From: Maritimibacter sp. | Lineage (GTDB): Bacteria > Pseudomonadota > Alphaproteobacteria > Rhodobacterales > Rhodobacteraceae | Direction: 5' to 3' | Length of the DNA stretch: 30,845 bases | NCBI GenBank assembly: GCA_003520545.1 | Contig: DOUP01000297.1 | Span: 1 to 30,845, forward strand | Shown: positions 1-7,103 of the stretch, piece by piece | How the letters are laid out: every line of letters begins with the position of its first letter | Position numbering within the stretch: the stretch's first letter is position 1 | Program-made: the position numbers and the translations under genes | The notes under the pieces: model-generated | The model's input: only the letters and a program-made list of their open reading frames with translations | What the model was told of the DNA's origin: nothing | Databases searched by the model: none

Positions 1-128
1 TCCTTCAGGTGCCCGGCGGTGAAAGCGCCGCGCTCAAGCTGGTTCTTGTCTCGGTCACCATCGCAATGGGGGCGCTCATCGTCTCCGAATTGCTCGCCCA
101 GCGCGTGGCGCGGAGGATGGGCCGTTGA
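1..128 (+). CDS. modB: Molybdate ABC transporter permease, C-terminal end (partial)
   Basis: An open frame enters from the left edge (first full codon at base 3) and stops with TGA at 126-128. The roughly 41 visible residues form a hydrophobic stretch followed by a short basic tail, as in the last membrane helix and cytoplasmic end of an ABC permease. The identity comes mainly from context: the stop overlaps the TTG start of modC by 2-3 bases, the usual modB-modC coupling. ModB would form the membrane channel for molybdate (or tungstate) delivered by a periplasmic ModA. The fragment alone is too short to prove specificity. Confidence 0.65.
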   Translation, partial: LQVPGGESAALKLVLVSVTIAMGALIVSELLAQRVARRMGR

Positions 129-1210
129 TCCTCTCCGTCGATATCAGACAACGTCTCGGGGACTTCACCCTGGACGTCACATTCGAAGCCCCCAAAGGCG
201 TCACCGTGCTTTTCGGACGCTCCGGCTCCGGCAAGACCAGCGTCATCAACGCGGTCGCGGGGCTGACCCGGCCCGATGCGGGGCGTATCGCGCTGGGTGA
301 CACCGTGCTGCAAGATGACCGCACATGGGTGCCGCCCCATGCGCGCCGCATGGGCTACGTGTTCCAGGACGCGCGGCTGTTTCCGCACCTCACGGTGGCC
401 AGGAACCTCGCCTACGGACGTCGTTTCGCGCCCAGAAATGCCTCGCTCCCGGATATGGACCAGGTGATCGACATGCTCGGAATCGAACCGCTTCTGGACC
501 GTCGGCCCACAGCCCTCTCCGGCGGCGAGAAGAGCCGCGTTTCCATAGGACGTGCGCTCCTCTCCGGCCCCCGCCTTCTCCTCGCCGACGAACCGCTGGC
601 CGCGCTGGACGAGGACCGGAAGGCCGAAATCCTTCCCTATTTCGAGCGTTTGCGCGACGAATTGGACGTGCCTGTCCTCTACGTCAGCCACTCCGCCGCC
701 GAGGTCGCCCGCCTCGCCACCACCATCGTCGTGCTGGACAAAGGCCGCGTCCTGCGCGCCGGTCCGTCGGGCGAGGTGCTGGCGGACCCCAACGTCACAC
801 CGCTCGGCGCGGGGGCCGCGGGCGCGATGATCGAAGCGCGGGTCGTGGCGCACCATCCGGACGGCTACACGGAACTGGCAGCCGGCACAGCCCGCCTTTT
901 CCCCCCCGCCGTGCCCTGCGACCCCGGCCAGACGCTCCGCGTCCACGTCGAAGCTCAGGACGTGATGATCGCGACCGAGAAACCGGCCGGCATCTCCGCG
1001 CTGAACGTGATTCCGGCCGTCGTGCGCGACATCCGCATGGGCGATGGGCCCGGCGCGCTCGTACAGATCGAAGCAGGCGGCAACCTGATCCTGTCCCGCG
1101 TCACGCGCCGCTCGGTCGAGGCGCTCGCGCTCACTCCCGGACAACAGGTCTTTGCGGTTCTGAAAGCCGTCTCTGTCGCGCGCCAACAGCTTGGAAAAAC
1201 CCAAGGTTAG
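125..1210 (+). CDS. modC: Molybdate ABC transporter ATP-binding protein ModC
   Basis: This 361-residue ATPase would energise molybdate import for molybdenum-cofactor enzymes. It shows Walker A (GRSGSGKT, about residues 31-38), the ABC signature LSGGE at 131-135, Walker B LLLADE at 151-156 and the H-loop His near 189. The C-terminal third (about 290-355) resembles the Mop/TOBE oxyanion-binding domain that separates ModC from other importer ATPases. The length fits the family. The start is TTG at 125, overlapping the modB stop; no in-frame ATG lies near, and the first residues already form the family's first beta strand, so translational coupling with modB is likely. The gene ends at the hairpin array at 1225-1296. 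Confidence 0.9.
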   Translation: MILSVDIRQRLGDFTLDVTFEAPKGVTVLFGRSGSGKTSVINAVAGLTRPDAGRIALGDTVLQDDRTWVPPHARRMGYVFQDARLFPHLTVARNLAYGRRFAPRNASLPDMDQVIDMLGIEPLLDRRPTALSGGEKSRVSIGRALLSGPRLLLADEPLAALDEDRKAEILPYFERLRDELDVPVLYVSHSAAEVARLATTIVVLDKGRVLRAGPSGEVLADPNVTPLGAGAAGAMIEARVVAHHPDGYTELAAGTARLFPPAVPCDPGQTLRVHVEAQDVMIATEKPAGISALNVIPAVVRDIRMGDGPGALVQIEAGGNLILSRVTRRSVEALALTPGQQVFAVLKAVSVARQQLGKTQG

Positions 1211-1224
1211 AGACCGTTTTGCGC

Positions 1225-1296
1225 CCCGGCTACGCCGGGTCGCGCACGAGGGGGCTGTCTGCCCCCTCCACGTCCTGTTTGCCCGCAAACAGGACG
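1225..1296. terminator. Array of three hairpins between convergent genes
   Basis: Three consecutive perfect inverted repeats lie between the modC stop and the 3' end of the minus-strand kinase homologue. They are CCCGGC/GCCGGG (1225-1230 with 1234-1239), GAGGGGGC/GCCCCCTC (1248-1255 with 1261-1268) and a 12-bp stem built on GTCCTGTTTGC (1271-1282 with 1285-1296). No long T run follows directly. The position suggests bidirectional termination. The multi-stem layout followed by a conserved-looking tail (about 1297-1340) also resembles a dispersed intergenic repeat of Rhodobacteraceae; that resemblance is from memory and untested here. Confidence 0.65.
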
Positions 1297-1345
1297 CTCC
1301 TCCCCCGAAGGTATTTGGCAACCAGAGATGCAGAGGATGCTTTAG

Positions 1346-2239
1346 TCAGGCGGCACGCGCGGCACGGAACCCGTCGAGAAGCGTTTCTTCTTCATCCCCG
1401 GACAGCAACATGATCGCCTGCGCCTTCATCGCCGCCTCGTAGGCCGCGCGATCGTCATCTCCCGCGATCAACGCGACCTGTTGACCCAGCCAGTAGGGCC
1501 GCATCGAGGCCAGTTCGAGACCCAGAAACGCCCCTAGAATACCTTCCCGCGTCTCTGCCTCCGTCACGGCATTTACCGCGACTTGCGCAGAGATAGAGCC
1601 AATTTTCTGTCCGATGCGTTCGGGGTGCGACATCGCGTCCTCCATCGACGCGATCCCGATATCACCCAGGGATGTCGCGCCGGGTTCGACCCCCACCGCG
1701 TGCAATGCCGCGCGCACCAGGTCCTGCGTCATCACGGTTTGGAAACTGACCACTTCGCCAGCACTGACATGCACCCAATGGCTTCTGTCGCCGGGCAGAC
1801 AGATCACACCGTCGAACCCCTCGTTCTTCGCCAGGAACCCGGCGACCCGCAGGGTGTCGGTTAGCATCAATGCAGGTGGTCCCGACTGGATCAGGCCGGA
1901 GACGAGCCTGACCCGCATCCGCCCGTCCCGAAGCCCGACCGATGTCAGGCTGTCGTCCGCCAACGGCGTGGCGGGCACCTTGCGCGCAACCACCTGTTCG
2001 GACCAGAACGACGGGCGCGCCGGGTTTCCAGCGATCCAGATCTCGGTCTCGGAATCGTCGTCCAGATGCCCCGCGATCACCGCGCCCAGCGCCAGTTCCA
2101 GCCCGCCCGGCGACAACCCGCGATCCCCCTGATCGCCGGACAACCGGTCTTTGACCGATCCATCTGCGCCCATCACCCAGACGGTCAGTCCGTCCGCGCG
2201 CCAATCCACCGCCATCCAATTGGCGTTCTGTTCTACCAT
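1346..2239 (-). CDS. 2-dehydro-3-deoxygalactonokinase (DGOK) family protein, divergent
   Basis: The 297-residue product aligns by eye with DGOK-family sugar-acid kinases, which phosphorylate 2-keto-3-deoxy sugar acids in the cytoplasm. Recognisable are the N-terminal AVDW strand, a GVICLPG block near the middle followed by SHWV, and QTVMTQDL where the family has a FxTFMTGEL-like motif. Key positions deviate: the phosphate-binding DWGT is DWRA, and PGTHSKW is PGDRSHW. The expected aldolase or dehydratase partners are absent nearby. It may therefore have changed substrate or lost kinase activity. ATG at 2239 was chosen because the longer frame would run through the glf start region. It is transcribed divergently from glf. 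Confidence 0.6.
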   Translation of the reverse strand: MVEQNANWMAVDWRADGLTVWVMGADGSVKDRLSGDQGDRGLSPGGLELALGAVIAGHLDDDSETEIWIAGNPARPSFWSEQVVARKVPATPLADDSLTSVGLRDGRMRVRLVSGLIQSGPPALMLTDTLRVAGFLAKNEGFDGVICLPGDRSHWVHVSAGEVVSFQTVMTQDLVRAALHAVGVEPGATSLGDIGIASMEDAMSHPERIGQKIGSISAQVAVNAVTEAETREGILGAFLGLELASMRPYWLGQQVALIAGDDDRAAYEAAMKAQAIMLLSGDEEETLLDGFRAARAA

Positions 2240-2357
2240 CGTGAAACCCCTGCCTTCAGTGCGGTTATACTCGCACCCCTGCGCGGTGGCGGAAACCCCT
2301 GCTTGCCCAGGCTTTCCCTGCGTGAGACATGAAGGAAACGCGAGCGAAGGGAGCGAT
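2240..2357. promoter_or_regulatory. Divergent intergenic region between DGOK homologue and glf
   Basis: These 118 bases must carry start signals for both genes. An 11-bp direct repeat, GAAACCCCTGC, occurs at 2243-2253 and 2292-2302, 49 bases apart. A TATACT that could be a plus-strand -10 lies at 2266-2271, but I see no convincing -35 before it. A strong ribosome binding site, AAGGGAG at 2347-2353, precedes glf. Confidence 0.35.
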
Positions 2358-3503
2358 ATGAAGGTTCTGATGGTGGGCGCGGGCCTGTCCGGCGCGGTGA
2401 TCGGGCGCAAGATGGCCGAGGCGGGCCACGACGTGACGGTGATTGACAGCCGCGACCATGTCGCCGGGAATTGCCATACCGAACGGGACGCGGAAACCGG
2501 CGTCATGGTCCACGTCTACGGCCCGCACATCTTTCACACCGACGATGACGAGGTCTGGGACTATGTGAACAGCTTCACCAGGTTCAAACCCTACAAGAAC
2601 CGCGTGAAATCCACGACCCGGGGCGCGGTCTATTCGCTCCCCGTCAACCTGCACACGATCAACCAGTATTTCGGCAAGACCATGCGGCCAGACGAGGCCC
2701 GCGCGTTCATCGAGGCGCAGGCCGATACCACAATCGAAGAACCCCAGACCTTCGAAGAACAGGCGCTGCACTTCGTCGGTCCCGACCTCTACGAGGCGTT
2801 CTTCAAAGGCTACACCGAAAAGCAGTGGGGCTGTTCCCCGACCGAGCTTCCCGCTTCGATCCTCAAGCGCTTGCCGGTGCGTTTCAACTACGACGACACC
2901 TATTTCGTCCACCGCCATCAGGGGATGCCGGAGAACGGCTACACGGCCATGGTCGAAGCGATCCTCGATCACCCGAGGATCGACGTGCAGCTATCGACCG
3001 CCTTCGACCCCGCGATGAAGGGCAGCTTCGATCACATCGTCTGGTCCGGTCCGCTCGACGGGTATTTCGACTACGAGCTTGGTCGCCTGGGCTACCGGAC
3101 GCTCGACTTCGAACGCTTCACGGCGGATGGCGATTGGCAGGGCTGCGCAGTGATGAATTATGGCGACCGCGACGTGCCTTACACCCGGATCACCGAGCAC
3201 AAGCATTTCGCTCCGTGGGAAGAGCACGAAGGCTCCGTGCTCTACAAGGAATTTTCGCGCGCCTGCCGTCCCGACGACATCCCCTATTACCCGATCCGGC
3301 TGGTGAAGGAAAAAGCCATGCTCGCCGATTACATCGCCAAGGCCGACACCGAACCGGGCGTCACATTCGTCGGGCGCCTGGGCACCTACCGTTACCTCGA
3401 CATGGACGTGACCATTCGCGAAGCGCTGGACACCGCCGAAGCCCTGCTTTCCGCGGCGAAAACCGGCGAAAACCTGCCCGTTTTCGTGACTTCGCCCCTC
3501 TAG
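2358..3503 (+). CDS. glf: UDP-galactopyranose mutase
   Basis: The enzyme (381 residues, normal family length) interconverts UDP-galactopyranose and UDP-galactofuranose using reduced FAD and supplies galactofuranose for surface polysaccharides. The sequence shows the N-terminal FAD-binding GAGLSGA (7-13), the GPHIFHT motif (55-61), the YTEKQW motif (152-157) typical of UGM and the C-terminal GRLGTYRYLDMD segment that closes the flavin site. ATG at 2358 is set by AAGGGAG five bases upstream and by the Rossmann start; the longer frame has no family similarity. No galactofuranosyltransferase is visible nearby, although capsule export genes lie 5.5 kb downstream, so the acceptor glycan must be made elsewhere. 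Confidence 0.93.
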   Translation: MKVLMVGAGLSGAVIGRKMAEAGHDVTVIDSRDHVAGNCHTERDAETGVMVHVYGPHIFHTDDDEVWDYVNSFTRFKPYKNRVKSTTRGAVYSLPVNLHTINQYFGKTMRPDEARAFIEAQADTTIEEPQTFEEQALHFVGPDLYEAFFKGYTEKQWGCSPTELPASILKRLPVRFNYDDTYFVHRHQGMPENGYTAMVEAILDHPRIDVQLSTAFDPAMKGSFDHIVWSGPLDGYFDYELGRLGYRTLDFERFTADGDWQGCAVMNYGDRDVPYTRITEHKHFAPWEEHEGSVLYKEFSRACRPDDIPYYPIRLVKEKAMLADYIAKADTEPGVTFVGRLGTYRYLDMDVTIREALDTAEALLSAAKTGENLPVFVTSPL

Positions 3504-3599
3504 GGAAGTTAACGATAACCTAAGTTTTGTTCCTATTTGTTGAAAATGGGTGGTAAATTGGCACCGGCGACCCTGGGGGCGGGATCGCAGGGCGGAACG

Positions 3600-5408
3600 A
3601 TGAAAGACATCGCATCAGATCTAACGACAACCGCCGCGATCACGGTTGGCACGACACGTTACGGCGTGATCGACACCCTGTATGATGAAGATTGGTATCG
3701 TCTCGACCTGACCCGGGGCGACATGGTCGAGATCACGCTGCGCGGTGCGGGCACCGGTCGGCTCGCCGACCCGATCCTCGATCTTTATGACGCGGGCGGG
3801 ATTCTCAGAAGCTGGAACTTTGATGCCAACCGGTCGACCCGCGACGCCACGATCACCTTCGCCGCGGAAACCACCGGCGCCTACTACGTGGGCGCCTATT
3901 TCGCGGGCGAAGACACCGGGGACTATGCGCTTTCGGTGACACCCGCCGTCGCCGCGGCGTCAAGCGGCTCACCCGTCGATGCGATCACATGGGGCACCAC
4001 GGTCGACTCCCCAACGGTCGACGTCTACTACGCCGGAAGCGGCGAGTTCGTGATGAACGATGGCGGCACGGACTACCGGTCCGAAGGCTGGAATGCGTAT
4101 GAAATCGCCCGGGTCGAAGCCGCCATGGCGATGATCGAAGCCGTGACGAATATCACCTTCAACAGGGTCTATTCCGCCGGACCGGCCGATTTCGTAATGG
4201 GTCTCGACACCGACCGGCAAATGCCCGCCACAATCCTCGGTTTCTTCAATCCACCTTACGGTGGACAGCAGGCTGGCATGTTCAACGGGCTCGCTTGGGA
4301 TCGGTCCGCAGGCGGCGATCTGGAGGCCGGCGGCGTCGGCTTCGTCACCATCACGCACGAGCTTCTCCACGGCCTCGGCCTTGCGCACCCGCATGATACA
4401 GGCGGCACGTCTTCCATCCTCCCTGGCGTTACCAGCGCCTTCGATGACTACGGGACCTGGAACCTGAACCAGGGTGTTTTCACCACCATGTCCTACAACG
4501 AAGGGCGCAACACGGCGGTGGTCAGCGAGGGTCCGGACGCCTTCGGCTACTGGGGGTCAGAGATTGGACCAATGGCGCTCGACATCGCGGTGTTGCAATC
4601 GCTCTACGGCGCGAACATGTCCACCGCGACCGGCAACGACACCTATGTCCTGCCGTCGGTCAACGGCACCGGCATGGGATGGACCGCGATCTGGGACGCG
4701 GGCGGCGTGGACGAGATGGTCTTCATGGGGCCGCAAGGCGCCGCCATCGACCTCCGCCCCGCAACACTCACCTACCAGATCGGCGGCGGCGGCTTCGCAT
4801 CGGCGGTCTGGGGCGCATCGGGCGGTTTCATCATTGCCGCTGGCGTGGTGATAGAAAACGCCACGACCGGCCCTGGCTCGGATCGGGTCTTTGGCAACCA
4901 TGTCTCCAACACGATCATCACGAATGGCAGCCGCGATATCGTTCGCGGGATGCAGGGGGATGACTTCCTGTCCACCGGCCCCGGCAACGACGATGTCGGC
5001 GGCGGTTTCGGCAACGACACAATTGACGCCGGGTCAGGCAATGACCGGATCTATGGCGGCCCGGGCAATGACCGCATCTTCGCGGGCACGGGGAACGATA
5101 CCGTCTGGGGTGGTCTCGACGATGACACGTCGACGCTTGGCGCGGGCGCCGACCAATTCATCTTCACCGCGGGAGACGGCAACGACACGATCACCGACTT
5201 CGATCTTTCCGAAGACTGGATCGACCTCGACCCACGCCTGATGACCGGCACCCGCGGGGTTGCCGATGTGATCGCGGGCGCGACAACCTCCGGCGCAGGG
5301 GTTCACCTCGCTTTCGACAGCGGCGACAGCATCACCCTTCAGGGTTTCAGCGATGCCATGGACTTCGCGTCGGTCTTGTATTTCATTGATTTTCTCGCGA
5401 CCGTCTGA
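3600..5408 (+). CDS. Serralysin-like M10 metalloprotease with RTX repeats
   Basis: This is a predicted secreted, calcium-dependent zinc protease of 602 residues. A pre-peptidase-type beta domain occupies about 12-115. The protease region follows (about 140-345), with HELLHGLGLAH at 253-263 giving His253, His257 and His263 as zinc ligands and Glu254 as base, then the Met-turn TTMSY near 295-299. RTX nonapeptides of GGxGNDxx type fill about 450-515, ending in a C-terminal domain with FIDFLATV. There is no Sec signal peptide, which fits type I secretion through a C-terminal signal, but no type I secretion genes are in the window. ATG at 3600 follows GGGCGGAA; starts at 3537 (TTG) or 3546 (ATG) are possible. 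The C-terminal two-thirds is duplicated in inverted orientation at 5715-7103. Confidence 0.88.
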   Translation: MKDIASDLTTTAAITVGTTRYGVIDTLYDEDWYRLDLTRGDMVEITLRGAGTGRLADPILDLYDAGGILRSWNFDANRSTRDATITFAAETTGAYYVGAYFAGEDTGDYALSVTPAVAAASSGSPVDAITWGTTVDSPTVDVYYAGSGEFVMNDGGTDYRSEGWNAYEIARVEAAMAMIEAVTNITFNRVYSAGPADFVMGLDTDRQMPATILGFFNPPYGGQQAGMFNGLAWDRSAGGDLEAGGVGFVTITHELLHGLGLAHPHDTGGTSSILPGVTSAFDDYGTWNLNQGVFTTMSYNEGRNTAVVSEGPDAFGYWGSEIGPMALDIAVLQSLYGANMSTATGNDTYVLPSVNGTGMGWTAIWDAGGVDEMVFMGPQGAAIDLRPATLTYQIGGGGFASAVWGASGGFIIAAGVVIENATTGPGSDRVFGNHVSNTIITNGSRDIVRGMQGDDFLSTGPGNDDVGGGFGNDTIDAGSGNDRIYGGPGNDRIFAGTGNDTVWGGLDDDTSTLGAGADQFIFTAGDGNDTITDFDLSEDWIDLDPRLMTGTRGVADVIAGATTSGAGVHLAFDSGDSITLQGFSDAMDFASVLYFIDFLATV

Positions 5409-5414
5409 CCCTCG
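4020..5414 (+). repeat. Left arm of 1.4-kb inverted repeat (protease and RTX coding)
   Basis: From the start of the protease domain to six bases past the stop codon, this sequence matches 5715-7103 in inverted orientation at both DNA and protein level. The stretch 4767-4890 is identical base for base to the complement of 6239-6362 (124 bp). Similarity ends sharply after the stop codon, while the N-terminal domains on the other side are unrelated. Confidence 0.9.
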
Positions 5415-5720
5415 TCGAAAACCAGGCCGTCGCACTTCCCAAAGAGCGTGACTTCGTCCGCAACGAGATCGCGCAGAATGATCCCCTCGCCGACCTCATG
5501 GTTCAGGATGTGGGTATCGCCGCTGTCGAGATCGAAGACGAATTGCATGGCGACAACCACGGTTGTCGATGCCCCCGCCACGAACCTCGGGATAACGGAT
5601 TTCAGGTTCGACTGGAGCACGTCGCGAAAAGTGGGAACCGGTTTTTCGCGTCTCGGAGGTGCGTTATCAAAAGGGGAGAGCACGTCGCGTGGATTCGAGT
5701 GAACGGGACATGCTCGAGCG
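5409..5720. other. 312-bp spacer between convergent protease genes, possible coding remnant
   Basis: This unique sequence separates the two arms of the inverted repeat. It has no clear hairpin terminator. On the minus strand a continuous frame crosses it with G/C-rich third positions and protein-like composition. It contains a Met (codon at about 5547-5549) opening the peptide MQFVFDLDSGDTHILNHEVG. Further on, the same frame runs antisense into the 3' end of the upstream protease gene. It may be a short gene, a remnant cut by the duplication, or chance. I do not recognise the family. Confidence 0.3.
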
Positions 5721-7103
5721 TCAGACGGTCGCGAGAAAGTCGATGAAATGCAGTACCGAGGCGAAGCCGGTCGTATCGCTGTAGCCCTCAAAAGTAATGC
5801 TGTCGCCGCTGTCGAATGTGAGGCGAAGGCCCGCGGCGGAGGTGGTCGCGCCCGCGATCACATCGGCAACCCCGCGGGTGCCGGTCATCAGGCGCGGGTC
5901 GAGGTCGATCCAGTCTTCGGAAAGATCGAAGTCGGTGATCGTGTCGTTACCGTCTCCCGCGGTGAAGATGAACTGATCGGCCCCCGCCCCAAGCGTCGAT
6001 TTGTCGTCGTCGAGGCCGCCCCAGATGGTGTCGTTCCCCGTGCCCGCGAAGATGCGGTCATTGCCCGGGCCTCCGTAAATCCGATCGTTACCCGACCCGG
6101 CGTAAATCGTGTCGTTGCCGAAACCGCCACCGACATCGTCGTTGCCGGGGCCTGCGGACAGGAGGTCATCCCCTTCCATCCCACGAATGACATCGCGGCT
6201 GCCATTCGTGATGATCGTGTTGGAGACATGGTTGCCATAGACCCGATCCGAGCCAGGGCCGGTCGTGGCGTTTTCTATCACCACGCCAGCGGCAATGATG
6301 AAACCGCCCGATGCGCCCCAGACCGCCGATGCGAAGCCGCCGCCGCCGATCTGGTAGGTGAGCGTGGCGGGGCGGAGGTTGATGGCAGCGCCTTGCGCCC
6401 CCATGAACACGATTTCGTCCGTCCCGCCCGCGTCCCAGATCGTGGTCCAGCCCATGCCGGTGCCGTTGACCGACGGCAGGACATAGGTGTCGTTGCCGGT
6501 CGCGGTCGTCATGTTCGCACCGTAGAGCGATTGCAAAACCGCGATATCGGGCGCCATGGGACCGATCTCGGACCCCCAGAGCCCGAAGGCGTTCGGACCC
6601 TCTCTGACCGAGGTTGTGTTGCTCCCTTCGTTGTAGGACATGGTGGTGAAAACGCCCTGGTTCCAGGCCCCGTTGTCACTGAAGGTGCCGGTGACGCCGG
6701 GGAGGATAGACGACGTGCCGCCTGTATCATGCGGGTCGGCAAGGCCGAGACCGTGGAGAAGCTCGTGCGTGATGGTGACGAACCCAGCGCCGCCCGCCTC
6801 CAGATCGCCGCCAGCGTCGCGATCCCAAGCGAGCCCGTTGAACATACCCGCCTGCTGACCGCCATAGGGCGGACGTAAAAAGCCGAAGAGGGTCGCGGAC
6901 ATCTGTCGGTCGGTGTCGAGACCCATGACGAAATCGGCATCTGCGGCGGAATAGACCCTGTTAAAGGTGACATCCGTCACCGCTTCGATCATCGCCATGG
7001 CGGCTTCGGCGCGGGCAATCTCGTACCCATTCCAACCTTCGGAATAGTAACTCGTGCCGCTGTCGTTCATCACGAACTCGCCGCTGGCCGCAAAGTAGAC
7101 ATC
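5715..7103 (-). repeat. Right arm of 1.4-kb inverted repeat
   Basis: This is the inverted counterpart of 4020-5414. It covers the protease and second RTX region of the minus-strand protein (residues about 565-1024) and ends six bases beyond its stop. The 124-bp identical core is 6239-6362. Flanking regions are less similar, with scattered synonymous and non-synonymous changes, one of which converts the third zinc-ligand codon CAC into GAC at 6735-6737. Confidence 0.9.

Noticed and set aside
5..1321. A long open frame opposite modC (and similar long frames opposite glf, the proteases, metF, the LigM genes and the TRAP genes)
   Set aside because: They are antisense frames kept open by GC-rich codon use; compositions are Arg/Ala/Pro/His-rich, no family is recognised, and the opposing frames have clear domains.
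2151..2357. An N-terminal extension of glf reading through the upstream region
   Set aside because: The extension has no family similarity and overlaps the divergent gene's start; a good ribosome binding site and Rossmann start fix ATG at 2358.
4980..5120. GGxGND-encoding stretches as tandem DNA repeats or a CRISPR-like array
   Set aside because: They are protein-level RTX nonapeptides with varied codons inside open frames; there are no fixed repeats with unique spacers.
4020..7103. The inverted repeat as the ends of a transposon
   Set aside because: The arms are coding sequence for protease domains, there is no transposase between them and I saw no target-site duplication.
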